64,000 nt of DNA from Fagopyrum homotropicum (Eukaryota; Streptophyta; Magnoliopsida; Caryophyllales; Polygonaceae): assembly GCA_033239125.1 (NCBI GenBank), contig BSWB01000003.1, forward strand, positions 108,830,320-108,894,319, read 5' to 3'. A model generated the notes under the pieces. The model was given only the letters and a program-made list of their open reading frames with translations, was not told the DNA's origin and did no database searches. Below, in pieces: positions 19,081-33,914 of the stretch (its first letter is position 1; each line of letters begins with the position of its first letter). Position numbers and translations under genes: made by a program.

Positions 19081-22000
19081 TTCCAATTCTTTTCTTTCTG
19101 ATCTTCTGAAGGGTTCCGGGTATCCGATCTAGGATATCCCCCTTATACACCTCCCGGTACTTTACTAAGTGTTTAAGGCTAGTTGTATCATAACTCACTT
19201 GGTCTTATTTCATAATATGACTCCGTCATATGGTTCCTCCATTAAAGAACCGTCATCTGCTCATTTTTAGTCTTAAACTTGATATAACTTAACAACCAAA
19301 ACCCGGTGGTCAATCTTTGTATTCTATCGACGTCATCATATTATTTTATAGATCTCTAGTTCAACTCAAGCTTCTTACGTAGTATCAAGATCTTAGGTGA
19401 TATAGAATTTATTCACGATGACAACACTAGGCACAATGTAATCTTACCTCACCATCGTTTGATCATAATTGCTCGATAACTGCTAACACACCATCAACAT
19501 TCCACTCTTATATCCCTCACGTCTATTAGACCGATAATATTTCCCTGACATGCAACGCAACTCGGATCTGTTCGGATATAAAATTCTTCTTATACTCTAC
19601 CCTTGAGGTTATGTTTTCTATATATACGAGTACTGGTCTGTAAGTACACTCCCGTAGCTTTTTTATTTTTTTTTTCATTCCATCAAGAAACTCATTCTAA
19701 AGTACCCTTCTAGGTATTAAGTTCCCAATTTACTTGTCTGCCGACATGTGACGAGGTCGGCATGCTTTACTTGTATCTATAATGGGGTACCACTCTCTTT
19801 CTATACTTCTATGTGTACATACTTTCTCGTCTATCTAGATGGTGATACAGTTTTTCAACAAAATTTATAGTCGCTCCGCATAGCCCATCTCATGTTTGTT
19901 CTCATCAAAACGCATTTCACCAACTACCTTCATCTTAAACTCGACACGTCGTTTTTCTGTACCAATGAACTTCCTACTCTGTGGTTTAGGACCCACCATG
20001 CTTCCGCTGCGCTACTGTGATAATTTTGTTATCACCCATTAATCATAAGGACATTTTCTATGTGTCCACAATGATTGACCCCAAACTCTTTCTCTTAATT
20101 ACCCTATTAGTCCTATCCAGATGAAGTACTAGATACTTTCCTTACTTGCTTTAATGGAATAATATAGCGGTTGGAAGACAAACTTTTCTGTTTACTTTCT
20201 TACTTCTTTTAACACGGATCCAAACTCCCTGACTCGACCGGAGTTTGATCTTAACCAGCCAGTACGAAATCTCTAACACGATTCTGTTATACATTTAGTT
20301 CATCCAAGAAGGTTGCCGTTACCTATTTGAGGAAATCCTCTAAGGCGTCGGTAAAGCTACTCCGTAGATCCATAGTCACAAATATCTCTTCTTGGCGACA
20401 CATAACTCGTCACTACCAAACAACACTTGTACGTCCTCAGTTGACGTCGGTCGGTCTATAATTGACTTATCTCAATTTCCCAAATTTACTTTTCTCATAC
20501 CTCTTTTGTCGTTGAATTTCCTGGTGAGCACTACTTACTCGAGTTCATCCCTTTATACTCCTTTAGATCGTTCTACATTACAACTTCTAGTTCCTCCGTG
20601 AGCTAACTCCATTTCTCGAGTCCAACTGTGTCGTCCATCTGACATCAATGGTCCTTTCTAGGTCTTCCACTATAGCTTGTAAGCAAGTCTACAGGACTCT
20701 CATGACCTTAAATTTCATCCACTTGCGGTTTATCTAGTATGGGATGCTACGCATCCTCTGTCTGGATTGACATAGAACCTTATCAAAATTATATACTTCT
20801 TACTCCTCCAGTTCTTCTTTTACAATTCATCTCTACTGATTATGATATGTACTCTTTTCCTAGCCAGTAGGTAGTAAATCACTCCCACAATTCCCTTGTT
20901 CCCAAATGACATATGAGGGTCATTCCTGGCCGTCTAGTTCTTCTTCTTAAGTTCTTAATTAGAGTTAGTGGCTCGAACTCACTACATGTTATTAGTAAGG
21001 GTACTAGCACTTGTATCGATTTAGCATCACATTTGTCGTCATTGTTCTCTTGAAGGGTCCCCCCCGGATGTCTATAAAATTCTTCAATAAGTCTATAGTT
21101 TTCCTCCTTATCTGTCAACCGGTTACCACTAGTTGACATGCCCGTGTTATGCCTCAGTTATTACCAACTAGTCTGTTGTTGACCTTCTATAAGATCACAG
21201 ACTTATTGTTCGTCTATCTCTTTTGAAGTTTGATACACTTCGTAACAATCTATCTCTTCCAGTTTCTTTATTAATACACTTTTAGTTTCTTCCATAATCT
21301 GCACTTCTCTTATTCTCTCATGAGGTCACTATACTCTTTTGAGTCTAGTCCTGGCATTCATCTGTCGTCAATGAGTTCATCAAGCCTTCCACATTAACTT
21401 GTAAGCGTGTCTTCGCGATTCTTCTTACTTTGTCCATCATCTGTTTACGGTTCTCTGTTATGATCATTTGTGTTGGTAACTTAAATTCCGGTTGGGTGAG
21501 AGGTCATGGTGGACACTTAATTCTACCTAGGTCATACTCATTCATTATTCTCCCTTTGTTAGCGTTGTTTTGTAACATTGCCCTTATGGAAATCCGTTGT
21601 CTAAATTTTAGACTTCTACTCTATTTGCTACTTGCGTCTTGATTTCTTTCAAAATTTCCATATCTATGAAGAAGTCCACATGTCTCCATGGTTATGAAAT
21701 TTACTTTAAATCTTGAAATTTAATTGTAAATGTATGTCTTTGTACACCTTTAGTCCTTCATATTTGGGTCATCACCTTATCTTTTCTGGGATCTCATGCT
21801 CATACTTGCCTATGGCGGCATCCACCTTGGTTGTAGTGTCATTCAACCCGCCAAGTGTAATTGTATTTTTTTTTTGCTCGATTTGTGTTCCGATATGGTC
21901 CTTTTCAATATATGCTCTTTTCAGCCCTTACATGCATCCTTGAGTTTCATCTCTCGTCTTCATACTGCTACGTTCCTTGTATGACTTTCTATTTCTTCTA

Positions 22001-22268
22001 TCTAAGTGGATTTGATATTCATCCTCATCCTATTGTTCTTGTTCCTAAGAATCATCTCATAGTTTTCACCTTTTGTCCACTCATTCTTCGGAAAATTGCA
22101 GGAATCACCAGGGTACCCTCGAGAAAGAAATGTTTAAATCCGGGTTTGTGTACACTATCTTTAGATAGATACCCTATAAGATCTACTAATGTTTTATCAT
22201 GCGGCGGTACTCGCATCATGATAACTCAACTAAAGGATGTCCTATCCTTTAGGTTATTAACATGCTAC

Positions 22269-22323
<55 letters not shown>

Positions 22324-22325
22324 TA
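22269..22325. repeat. TA microsatellite, unit 1
   Basis: Interrupted TA tract (single C and G interruptions), 57 bp here, in the element's leader region. Its length differs between units and explains most of the period variation. Confidence 0.93.
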
Positions 22326-22569
22326 AATTTATACAACCTACATACACATACAATTATATAAGTCCATATATACTATTTACTATCATACTAAGCTGCAGAG
22401 ATCCACGGAGAGCGATGGTGGTCCAACGTACTGCTATACCAACAACCCGACTATGCACATGATTTTAAAAATAAAACTTCATTTTGAAAATTGTAGATCC
22501 CTTTCGGGTTCTGGTTATTTCTACATTCGGTCTTTCAGAAGATTACAAGTGCCATTGTTGCTAACCTCC

Positions 22570-22581
22570 GCTCTGATACCA
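22570..22581 (-). other. Primer binding site, unit 1 (initiator tRNA-Met)
   Basis: On the minus strand TGGTATCAGAGC, a perfect match to the standard plant initiator tRNA-Met primer site, three bases from the LTR end. Confidence 0.93.
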
Positions 22582-22584
22582 TGT

Positions 22585-25500
22585 TGTAACACCCCAAGTT
22601 CTCGGAATTCGGGGAGCTACTGGTTAGGACCTCACAATGGGTCCCGACCTTGGTTTAACAACAACATTACTTGGATCTTACAACAAGCCACAAATGTACT
22701 TAAAACAATTTCGAAACATAATATTTTTATTGTATGAATGTACACATGTGACAGCCTTACAAAACATAAACATATACATAACATGCATGCTGTATGGGAG
22801 ACTCCCTCGCCCCATCTAATGAGTACGTGGACCCGGCTGACCATCCGTTCCGGATCTCTCTACAACTGTCTATCTCTACAAATCTACAACACGGATAAAC
22901 CGTTAGCTAACAATCCAAATACAAGTAGAATAAAGATAGCACAAACACAAACAAGGTAACATAAACAATCATCATGCTGACACACAAACCGGTTATTATC
23001 TCATAGTTAAGTGATTCACCTTATTCCATTTTACAGTTGTGGCACGATAAATCTTAAGAGTTCTCGCCTCCGTTCCTTATCCAACTGGGTGTAGGTCTAG
23101 CTTACCTCCGCCGGTAGCATCACTACAAAACGAGTGTGGACTAGTCCCTAAAGAAACCCCCAGCGCCCTCAGGCTAACTGAGCAGAATGCCACCGCCCGT
23201 TACTCTTAGGCCAAAGTATAGGTCGGTAAATATTTATTACAATAATGTAACTCTAAACATCTCAATCACACACCACCATCATTATCCACACTCATATCTA
23301 GAAGTCAGCTAAGTAAGCCCAAAGGACTTACCTGAATTCAAACATAATCTCGTTATTTCGACTCGGTCTGTAACCGCAGGAACTCAACCGCCTGTTATAA
23401 AAGGCAAGGGGATCAATAATATATCCCACTTAGTTAGAAGTCTCTGACTTCTAAGATATTTAACTCTATCATCAGCTAAATTACCAAAATACCCTTATAC
23501 GGATAAATGACTGTTTTACCCCTGGTCCCGAAACTTTATAAAATTCCATAACAAAGTTCCAAACTATTCTTTGGAACTCAAAACCACACTCAAACTCTCG
23601 AAGGAGAGTTTGCTAAAGATTTAGAAGAGTTAACTACATTCTTGACTTTCATAAAAAGTCGTCAAGGTCCGACTTTGGCTTAAAATATTAGAACGGAATA
23701 AAAGATATCAAAAGTCTAACAAAAATCTCTAAGTCTTGTATGCTATGCACTCTATCCATAGTATTCAGAATTTCCCAAAAATACATAATAATCACTTCTA
23801 CACAAATTCTCAAAGTCAGTTCCTAAACCAGAAATTCAGACTTAGCCAAAATCTGAGTATTTCTTAACTGCTCAGCCAGTCCACTTTGGAGCTCTATAGA
23901 TCTAAATCCAACCGTTGGATCAACCCCAACTTTTGATACACCACACTATGCATGACACTATACAACATACTAAAAACTGAACGGTGAATTATGTTTCTAA
24001 GGTATTCAAACTTTAGCTCAAACATGACTTCACAACACCGAATAATTCCAGCACTCAACAATTTCAGCAAAAATCCAGAAAACTGTTTAAGGTCCCAACT
24101 TTGAAAAATCATAACTCCTAAACCACTTGATGGATTCATCCCAAATTTTAATATGTTCCACCACAATATGCCAACTATATCATATCCAAAATTCAAGTCA
24201 AACAGAGATCAAAAGCTTATTCAAAACTATCTCTCAAAACAGCATCACATGCTGTTTTTCCCAACACTCAGCATATTATAAAAACTGTGTGAGGAGTCAA
24301 CTTTGAGACACCATAACTCTCAAACCGTAGCATGGATTCCTCTAAAATTTTAGTATGATCTACTATACTATATCAACTATAACTTGTCAGAAATTCAAGT
24401 CTAACAGAAGTCAATAACCCCTCCAAATTTATTCCACAAAACGGCATCTCAAGCAATTTCCTCAAACTCAGCACACTAAAAAAAAACTGCATGAATAGCC
24501 AACTTCGGGATACTATAACTCTCACACCGTAACTCCGATTGTTCCAAAATTTTAGTATGATGTACTATGCAATACCGACTATGACATATCCGAAAATCAG
24601 CCAAAAAGAAGAAGTCTAACTTACCTAAATCTGAACCCGAAGTTGACTGTTTATCACTTCCGAAAATTCAGAAAACGCTTCAGCTCTTCAAGCTATCTTC
24701 CGAGGCTGTTAGGGAAGATCTAAAGACACATATGGGCACTCTCATCAGCACATATACAAAGATGTTTGGGTCTCCAGTCTCACTACCCGCTCGTTTGATT
24801 TCGGACTCCATTCATACGTCTCCAACTTGATCTTCTTACCCCAATTCTATGTCCAAAATTTCCAAGATTCAGTCTTGGACTTGGCTCCTGCAGAAGGCAC
24901 ATTTCACATGACCTACAATTCTCCGTACTGTATTCAAAACCATCAGTGTCGGAGAAGGTTTGCTTACTAGTCTCTTGTAGGGTTTAAGCGGAATGCAAGA
25001 GCGACATGACCTCTCTCTTCGATCTCCACCAGTGGCTGTTCACGCAAGCAGTTAGGATTGGCATTAAGTTGCCTCACCGATAGTAAGGAACCAGAAGGAG
25101 GGCAAGGGAACTCACCACGATATTAGGGTGCCTTGTTCTGTCACAGGTGCGCAGGGAGCAGAGGTCTGGTGCGGCCTGGTGTGACGGTCTGATGGTTCAC
25201 GATTCGATCCTGGGCGTTAAGACGACACTGCTCGAGGAGTATCTGCGCTGGCTGGCTGTTTAACCGTCGCTGAAGATGGAGGGGCGTGACAAAGGGCTTG
25301 GATCCGGAGGCAAGCGGCTCAGCGTGAAGTCCGTCTGAAGGTAGAAGGGAAGAGAGGGCCGCTGTCGTCCGGTCGAAGTCGACTGCGGCTCGCCGGTGTG
25401 GAGGCGCAGACGAAGGCCGGTTGCTGCGAAGCGTTTGTTGCTGTGTGATGGAGAGAGACGTGCAAAGAGAGGCGCGGCTAGGGCAAAATGATGCAGGAAG

Positions 25501-25852
25501 AGGGAATGGGAGATAGGAGACTTAACGGGCCAGTTGGCTTACTCGAAACGGGCCCGGATAGTAAGGTTCATGGCTGAAAATGGGCTTGTCAAACTCATGT
25601 CCTGACTTTGTCAAAAGTTGTCATGACTTCGTCTGGGTCTCGTTATGACCTCGTCAAAACTCGTCAAAAGACCTAGATATATATATATAACTAGGGTTTG
25701 GTGTATTTTTCATTATTTTATGTGGTTATATTACTTACATAAAATGATAAAATTAATGCTAGTCATAAAGTTAGGTATCTTAAAGAGGTCAACGGTCCCA
25801 AAATCTCGGTTTGACTCGGAATTAATCGAAAATAAATTTTCCGGTTATTACA
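22585..25852 (-). mobile_element. LTR 2
   Basis: 3,268 bp with the same ends and internal structure as LTR1. It has ACAAAACGAG near 23,125 in common with LTRs 3 and 4, and a private T near 24,873 (CAGTCTTGG). It is shared by the elements on either side: primer site to its left, polypurine tract to its right. Confidence 0.95.
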
Positions 25853-25855
25853 TCA

Positions 25856-25863
25856 GTACCCCT
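25856..25863 (-). other. Polypurine tract, unit 2 (AGGGGTAC)
   Basis: Four Gs instead of five; same position relative to LTR2. Confidence 0.78.
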
Positions 25864-26071
25864 AAAAATAAGTTTCGTCCCGAAATTTAGGGTTAGATAA
25901 TCATGATTGGCCTTTAAGTCACCAGTCGGGTGTATCAAATCACTACACAAAAGCCTCATCGTTTCCACATCTAAGTACCCATACACCAAAGGTCATCAAT
26001 ATAACACACAAGACTAAGCACTCAAGCATGAAATAAACAAGTAGTCAAACCATAGCACACACATGTAGGAT

Positions 26072-26491
26072 CAAGCCCTAACTAGTTGTTTTCAAGGTTA
26101 CCATTATCTTTGTATAGAACTCTGAAAGGTTACGACGTCTCATACTATCCACAATATCTCAAGTAGCCTCGTCGGCTTTTCATAAAACCACTAACTCCGA
26201 AAATATTTTCATGTACATATATCACAGCGCTTGTTACCACATTCTAGAGTGGTTATCGGATATCTCACCGGTATCATTCGGTCCAACTGTCTGATCCTCT
26301 ATTCTGAGGGCCTAACTCGTGTCTAGTAGGTATTTTCTCTAACTAAACCCGTTGACCGATGGGGTTACTCCCCTCAATAGGGTGAGGAATACTAGTCCAT
26401 CAATCACTTTCAACTCCACTTGCAAGGTCTCACAAGGTTGCTTTACATAACTCACCTCTAAATCTTTTGATGACCTTCCTGAGGTAATTTA
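26072..26491 (-). pseudogene. Integrase/chromodomain remnant, unit 2
   Basis: Same decayed frame as in unit 1, including the TGA that replaces the chromodomain tryptophan. Confidence 0.76.
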
Positions 26492-29400
26492 TTCCAATTC
26501 TTTTCTTTCTGATCTTCTGAAGGGTTCCGGGTATCCGATCTAGGATATCCCCCTTATACACCTCCCGGTACTTTACTAAGTGTTTAAGGCTAGTTGTATC
26601 ATAACTCACTTGGTCTTATTTCATAATATGACTCCGTCATATGGTTCCTCCATTAAAGAACCGTCATCTGCTCATTTTTAGTCTTAAACTTGATATAACT
26701 TAACAACCAAAACCCGGTGGTCAATCTTTGTATTCTATCGACGTCATCATATTATTTTATAGATCTTTAGTTCAACTCAAGCTTCTTACGTAGTATCAAG
26801 ATCTTAGGTGATATAGAATTTATTCGCGATGACAACACTAGGCACAATGTAATCTTACCTCACCATCGTTTGATCATAATTGCTCGATAACTGCTAACAC
26901 ACCATCAACATTCCACTTTTATATCCCTTACGTCTATTAGACCGATAATATTTCCCTGACATGCAACGCAACTCGGATCTGTTCGGATATAAAATTCTTC
27001 TTATACTCTACCCTTGAGGTTATGTTTTCTATATGTACGCGTACTGGTCTGTAAGTACACTCCCGTAGCTTTTTTTTTTTTTTTCTCATTCCATCAAGAA
27101 ACTCATTCTAAAGTACCCTGCTAGGTATTAAGTTCCCAATTTACTTGTCTGCCGACATGTGACGAGGTCGGCATGCTTTACTTGTATCTATAATGGGGTA
27201 CCACTCTCTTTCTATACTTCTATGTGTACATACTTTCTCGTCTATCTAGATGGTGATACAATTTTTCAACAAAATTTATAGTCGCTCCGCATAGCCCATC
27301 TCATGTTTGTTCTCATCAAAACGCATTTCACCAACTACCTTCATCTTAAACTCGACACGTCGTTTTTCTGTACCAATGAACTTCCTACTCTGTGGTTTAG
27401 GACCCACCATGCTTCCGCTGCGCTACTGTGATAATTTTGTTATCACCCATTAATCATAAGGACATTTTCTATGTGTCCACAATGATTGACCCCAAACTCT
27501 TTCTCTTAATTACCCTATTAGTCCTATCCAGATGAAGTACTAGATACTTTCCTTACTTGCTTTAATGGAATAATATAGCGGTTGGAAGACAAACTTTTCT
27601 GTTTACTTTCTTACTTCTTTTAACACGGATCCAAACTCCCTGACTCGACCGGAGTTTGATCTTAACCAGCCAGTACGAAATCTCTAACACGATTCTGTTA
27701 TACATTTAGTTCATCCAAGAAGGTTGCCGTTACCTATTTGAGGAAATCCTCTAAGGCGTCGGTAAAGCTACTCCGTAGATCCATAGTCACAAATATCTCT
27801 TCTTGGCGACACATAACTCGTCACTACCAAACAACACTTGTACGTCCTCAGTTGACGTCGGTCGGTCTATAATTGACTTATCTCAATTTCCCAAATTTAC
27901 TTTTCTCATACCTCTTTTGTCGTTGAATTTCCTGGTGAGCACTACTTACTCGAGTTCATCCCTTTATACTCCTTTAGATCGTTCTACATTACAACTTCTA
28001 GTTCCTCCGTGAGCTAACTCCATTTCTCGAGTCCAACTGTGTTGTCCATCTGACATCAATGGTCCTTTCTAGGTCTTCCACTATAGCTTGTAAGCAAGTC
28101 TACAGGACTCTCATGACCTTAAATTTCATCCACTTGCGGTTTATCTAGTATGGGATGCTACGCATCCTCTGTCTGGATTGACATAGAACCTTATCAAAAT
28201 TATATACTTCTTACTCCTCCAGTTCTTCTTTTACAATTCATCTCTACTGATTATGATATGTACTCTTTTCCTAGCCAGTAGGTAGTAAATCACTCCCACA
28301 ATTCCCTTGTTCCCAAATGACATATGAGGGTCATTCCTGGCCGTCTAGTTCTTCTTCTTAAGTTCTTAATTAGAGTTAGTGGCTCGAACTCACTACATGT
28401 TATTAGTAAGGGTACTAGCACTTGTATCGATTTAGCATCACATTTGTCGTCATTGTTCTCTTGAAGGGTCCCCCCCGGATGTCTATAAAATTCTTCAATA
28501 AGTCTATAGTTTTCCTCCTTATCTGTCAACCGGTTACCACTAGTTGACATGCCCGTGTTATGCCTCAGTTATTACCAACTAGTCTGTTGTTGACCTTCTA
28601 TAAGATCACAGACTTATTGTTCGTCTATCTCTTTTGAAGTTTGATACACTTCGTAACAATCTATCTCTTCCAGTTTCTTTATTAATACACTTTTAGTTTC
28701 TTCCATAATCTGCACTTCTCTTATTCTCTCATGAGGTCACTATACTCTTTTGAGTCTAGTCCTGGCATTCATCTGTCGTCAATGAGTTCATCAAGCCTTC
28801 CACATTAACTTGTAAGCGTGTCTTCGCGATTCTTCTTACTTTGTCCATCATCTGTTTACGGTTCTCTGTTATGATCATTTGTGTTGGTAACTTAAATTCC
28901 GGTTGGGTGAGAGGTCATGGTGGACACTTAATTCTACCTAGGTCATACTCATTCATTATTCTCCCTTTGTTAGCGTTGTTTTGTAACATTGCCCTTATGG
29001 AAATCCGTTGTCTAAATTTTAGACTTCTACTCTATTTGCTACTTGCGTCTTGATTTCTTTCAAAATTTCCATATCTATGAAGAAGTCCACATGTCTCCAT
29101 GGTTATGAAATTTACTTTAAATCTTGAAATTTAATTGTAAATGTATGTCTTTGTACACCTTTAGTCCTTCATATTTGGGTCATCACCTTATCTTTTCTGG
29201 GATCTCATGCTCATACTTGCCTATGGCGGCATCCACCTTGGTTGTAGTGTCATTCAACCCGCCAAGTGTAATTGTATTTTTTTTTTGCTCGATTTGTGTT
29301 CCGATATGGTCCTTTTCAATATATGCTCTTTTCAGCCCTTACATGCATCCTTGAGTTTCATCTCTCGTCTTCATACTGCTACGTTCCTTGTATGACTTTC

Positions 29401-29679
29401 TATTTCTTCTATCTAAGTGGATTTGATATTTATCCTCATCCTATTGTTCTTGTTCCTAAGAATCATCTCATAGTTTTCACCTTTTGTCCACTCATTCTTC
29501 GGAAAATTGCAGGAATCACCAGGGTACCCTCGAGAAAGAAATGTTTAAATCCGGGTTTGTGTACACTATCTTTAGATAGATACCCTATAAGATCTACTAA
29601 TGTTTTATCATGCGGCGGTACTCGCATCATGATAACTCAACTAAAGGATGTCCTATCCTTTAGGTTATTAACATGCTAC

Positions 29680-29748
<69 letters not shown>
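29680..29748. repeat. TA microsatellite, unit 2
   Basis: 69-bp interrupted TA tract, the longest in the array. Confidence 0.93.
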
Positions 29749-29992
29749 AATTTATACAACCTACATACACATACAATTATATAAGTCCATATATACTATT
29801 TACTATCATACTAAGCTGCAGAGATCCACGGAGAGCGATGGTGGTCCAACGTACTGCTATACCAACAACCCGACTATGCACATGATTTTAAAAATAAAAC
29901 TTCATTTTGAAAATTGTAGATCCCTTTCGGGTTCTGGTTATTTCTACATTCGGTCTTTCAGAAGATTACAAGTGCCATTGTTGCTAACCTCC

Positions 29993-30004
29993 GCTCTGAT
30001 ACCA
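29993..30004 (-). other. Primer binding site, unit 2
   Basis: Perfect TGGTATCAGAGC on the minus strand, three bases from LTR3. Confidence 0.93.
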
Positions 30005-30007
30005 TGT

Positions 30008-33000
30008 TGTAACACCCCAAGTTCTCGGAATTCGGGGAGCTACTGGTTAGGACCTCACAATGGGTCCCGACCTTGGTTTAACAACAACATTACTTGGATC
30101 TTACAACAAGCCACAAATGTACTTAAAACAATTTCGAAACATAATATTTTTATTGTATGAATGTACACATGTGACAGCCTTACAAAACATAAACATATAC
30201 ATAACATGCATGCTGTATGGGAGACTCCCTCGCCCCATCTAATGAGTACGTGGACCCGGCTGACCATCCGTTCCGGATCTCTCTACAACTGTCTATCTCT
30301 ACAAATCTACAACACGGATAAACCGTTAGCTAACAATCCAAATACAAGTAGAATAAAGATAGCACAAACACAAACAAGGTAACATAAACAATCATCATGC
30401 TGACACACAAACCGGTTATTATCTCATAGTTAAGTGATTCACCTTATTCCATTTTACAGTTGTGGCACGATAAATCTTAAGAGTTCTCGCCTCCGTTCCT
30501 TATCCAACTGGGTGTAGGTCTAGCTTACCTCCGCCGGTAGCATCACTACAAAACGAGTGTGGACTAGTCCCTAAAGAAACCCCCAGCGCCCTCAGGCTAA
30601 CTGAGCAGAATGCCACCGCCCGTTACTCTTAGGCCAAAGTATAGGTCGGTAAATATTTATTACAATAATGTAACTCTAAACATCTCAATCACACACCACC
30701 ATCATTATCCACACTCATATCTAGAAGTCAGCTAAGTAAGCCCAAAGGACTTACCTGAATTCAAACATAATCTCGTTATTTCGACTCGGTCTGTAACCGC
30801 AGGAACTCAACCGCCTGTTATAAAAGGCAAGGGGATCAATAATATATCCCACTTAGTTAGAAGTCTCTGACTTCTAAGATATTTAACTCTATCATCAGCT
30901 AAATTACCAAAATACCCTTATACGGATAAATGACTGTTTTACCCCTGGTCCCGAAACTTTATAAAATTCCATAACAAAGTTCCAAACTATTCTTTGGAAC
31001 TCAAAACCACACTCAAACTCTCGAAGGAGAGTTTGCTAAAGATTTAGAAGAGTTAACTACATTCTTGACTTTCATAAAAAGTCGTCAAGGTCCGACTTTG
31101 GCTTAAAATATTAGAACGGAATAAAAGATATCAAAAGTCTAACAAAAATCTCTAAGTCTTGTATGCTATGCACTCTATCCATAGTATTCAGAATTTCCCA
31201 AAAATACATAATAATCACTTCTACACAAATTCTCAAAGTCAGTTCCTAAACCAGAAATTCAGACTTAGCCAAAATCTGAGTATTTCTTAACTGCTCAGCC
31301 AGTCCACTTTGGAGCTCTATAGATCTAAATCCAACCGTTGGATCAACCCCAACTTTTGATACACCACACTATGCATGACACTATACAACATACTAAAAAC
31401 TGAACGGTGAATTATGTTTCTAAGGTATTCAAACTTTAGCTCAAACATGACTGCACAACACCGAATAATTCCAGCACTCAACAATTTCAGCAAAAATCCA
31501 GAAAACTGTTTAAGGTCCCAACTTTGAAAAATCATAACTCCTAAACCACTTGATGGATTCATCCTAAATTTTAATATGTTCCACCACAATATGCCAACTA
31601 TATCATATCCAAAATTCAAGTCAAACAGAGATCAAAAGCTTATTCAAAACTATCTCTCAAAACAGCATCACATGCTGTTTTTCCCAACACTCAGCATATT
31701 ATAAAAACTGTGTGAGGAGTCAACTTTGAGACACCATAACTCTCAAACCGTAGCATGGATTCCTCTAAAATTTTAGTATGATCTACTATACTATATCAAC
31801 TATAACTTGTCAGAAATTCAAGTCTAACAGAAGTCAATAACCCCTCCAAATTTATTCCACAAAACGGCATCTCAAGCAATTTCCTCAAACTCAGCACACT
31901 AAAAAAAAACTGCATGAATAGCCAACTTCGGGATACTATAACTCTCACACCGTAACTCCGATTGTTCCAAAATTTTAGTATGATGTACTATGCAATACCG
32001 ACTATGACATATCCGAAAATCAGCCAAAAAGAAGAAGTCTAACTTACCTAAATCTGAACCCGAAGTTGACTGTTTATCACTTCCGAAAATTCAGAAAACG
32101 CTTCAGCTCTTCAAGCTATCTTCCGAGGCTGTTAGGGAAGATCTAAAGACACATATGGGCACTCTCATCAGCACATATACAAAGATGTTTGGGTCTCCAG
32201 TCTCACTACCCGCTCGTTTGATTTCGGACTCCATTCATACGTCTCCAACTTGATCTTCTTACCCCAATTCTATGTCCAAAATTTCCAAGATTCAGTCCTG
32301 GACTTGGCTCCTGCAGAAGGCACATTTCACATGACCTACAATTCTCCGTACTGTATTCAAAACCATCAGTGTCGGAGAAGGTTTGCTTACTAGTCTCTTG
32401 TAGGGTTTAAGCGGAATGCAAGAGCGACATGACCTCTCTCTTCGATCTCCACCAGTGGCTGTTCACGCAAGCAGTTAGGATTGGCATTAAGTTGCCTCAC
32501 CGATAGTAAGGAACCAGAAGGAGGGCAAGGGAACTCACCACGATATTAGGGTGCCTTGTTCTGTCACAGGTGCGCAGGGAGCAGAGGTCTGGTGCGGCCT
32601 GGTGTGACGGTCTGATGGTTCACGATTCGATCCTGGGCGTTAAGACGACACTGCTCGAGGAGTATCTGCGCTGGCTGGCTGTTTAACCGTCGCTGAAGAT
32701 GGAGGGGCGTGACAAAGGGCTTGGATCCGGAGGCAAGCGGCTCAGCGTGAAGTCCGTCTGAAGGTAGAAGGGAAGAGAGGGCCGCTGTCGTCCGGTCGAA
32801 GTCGACTGCGGCTCGCCGGTGTGGAGGCGCAGACGAAGGCCGGTTGCTGCGAAGCGTTTGTTGCTGTGTGATGGAGAGAGACGTGCAAAGAGAGGCGCGG
32901 CTAGGGCAAAATGATGCAGGAAGAGGGAATGGGAGATAGGAGACTTAACGGGCCAGTTGGCTTACTCGAAACGGGCCCGGATAGTAAGGTTCATGGCTGA

Positions 33001-33275
33001 AAATGGGCTTGTCAAACTCATGTCCTGACTTTGTCAAAAGTTGTCATGACTTCGTCTGGGTCTCGTTATGACCTCGTCAAAACTCGTCAAAAGACCTAGA
33101 TATATATATATAACTAGGGTTTGGTGTATTTTTCATTATTTTATGTGGTTATATTACTTACATAAAATGATAAAATTAATGCTAGTCATAAAGTTAGGTA
33201 TCTTAAAGAGGTCAACGGTCCCAAAATCTCGGTTTGACTCGGAATTAATCGAAAATAAATTTTCCGGTTATTACA
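30008..33275 (-). mobile_element. LTR 3
   Basis: 3,268 bp. It shares ACAAAACGAG with LTRs 2 and 4, and CATCCTAAATT near 31,563 with LTR4 only. Confidence 0.95.
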
Positions 33276-33278
33276 TCA

Positions 33279-33286
33279 GTACCCCT
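33279..33286 (-). other. Polypurine tract, unit 3
   Basis: AGGGGTAC on the minus strand beside LTR3. Confidence 0.78.
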
Positions 33287-33494
33287 AAAAATAAGTTTCG
33301 TCCCGAAATTTAGGGTTAGATAATCATGATTGGCCTTTAAGTCACCAGTCGGGTGTATCAAATCACTACACAAAAGCCTCATCGTTTCCACATCTAAGTA
33401 CCCATACACCAAAGGTCATCAATATAACACACAAGACTAAGCACTCAAGCATGAAATAAACAAGTAGTCAAACCATAGCACACACATGTAGGAT

Positions 33495-33914
33495 CAAGCC
33501 CTAACTAGTTGTTTTCAAGGTTACCATTATCTTTGTATAGAACTCTGAAAGGTTACGACGTCTCATACTATCCACAATATCTCAAGTAGCCTCGTCGGCT
33601 TTTCATAAAACCACTAACTCCGAAAATATTTTCATGTACATATATCACAGCGCTTGTTACCACATTCTAGAGTGGTTATCGGATATCTCACCGGTATCAT
33701 TCGGTCCAACTGTCTGATCCTCTATTCTGAGGGCCTAACTCGTGTCTAGTAGGTATTTTCTCTAACTAAACCCGTTGACCGATGGGGTTACTCCCCTCAA
33801 TAGGGTGAGGAATACTAGTCCATCAATCACTTTCAACTCCACTTGCAAGGTCTCACAAGGTTGCTTTACATAACTCACCTCTAAATCTTTTGATGACCTT
33901 CCTGAGGTAATTTA
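33495..33914 (-). pseudogene. Integrase/chromodomain remnant, unit 3
   Basis: Same decayed frame and stops as unit 1. Confidence 0.76.

Larger units (their letters stand above)
18441..22584 (-). mobile_element. Internal region 1, decayed Tekay-like chromovirus interior
   Basis: About 4.14 kb between LTR1 and LTR2. In element sense it runs from the primer site (22570-22581) to the polypurine tract (18444-18452). An intact plant chromovirus interior of gag plus pol would be longer and open; this one has stops throughout all frames. Only the extreme 3' coding remnant (integrase C-terminus and chromodomain) is convincingly recognisable. A CRxP-like block near 19,750-19,765 may be the conserved integrase CR.P motif. 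The rest, including an 86-codon minus frame at 20879-21139 and plus-strand frames at 21430-22361, has no recognisable domain. The stretch from ~18,440 to ~20,640 is of the sequence type shared with unit 7. Confidence 0.88.
25853..30007 (-). mobile_element. Internal region 2
   Basis: 4,155 bp, the same decayed interior as unit 1, with the longest TA tract (29680-29748, 69 bp) and a private T near 29,431. It carries the interior ('B') variants such as GATGGGG at 26,358, TCTTTAG at 26,765 and TTCGCG at 26,824. Confidence 0.93.

Noticed and set aside
20340..20400. A minus-strand TMDLRSSF word as the reverse-transcriptase IDLRSGYH motif.
   Set aside because: Flanking residues do not match reverse transcriptase and distances to the integrase remnant are too short. 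One motif alone is not enough.
22570..22581. TGGTATCAGAGC as part of a tRNA-Met gene.
   Set aside because: Only the 12 bases complementary to the tRNA 3' end are present, in the position of a retroelement primer site.
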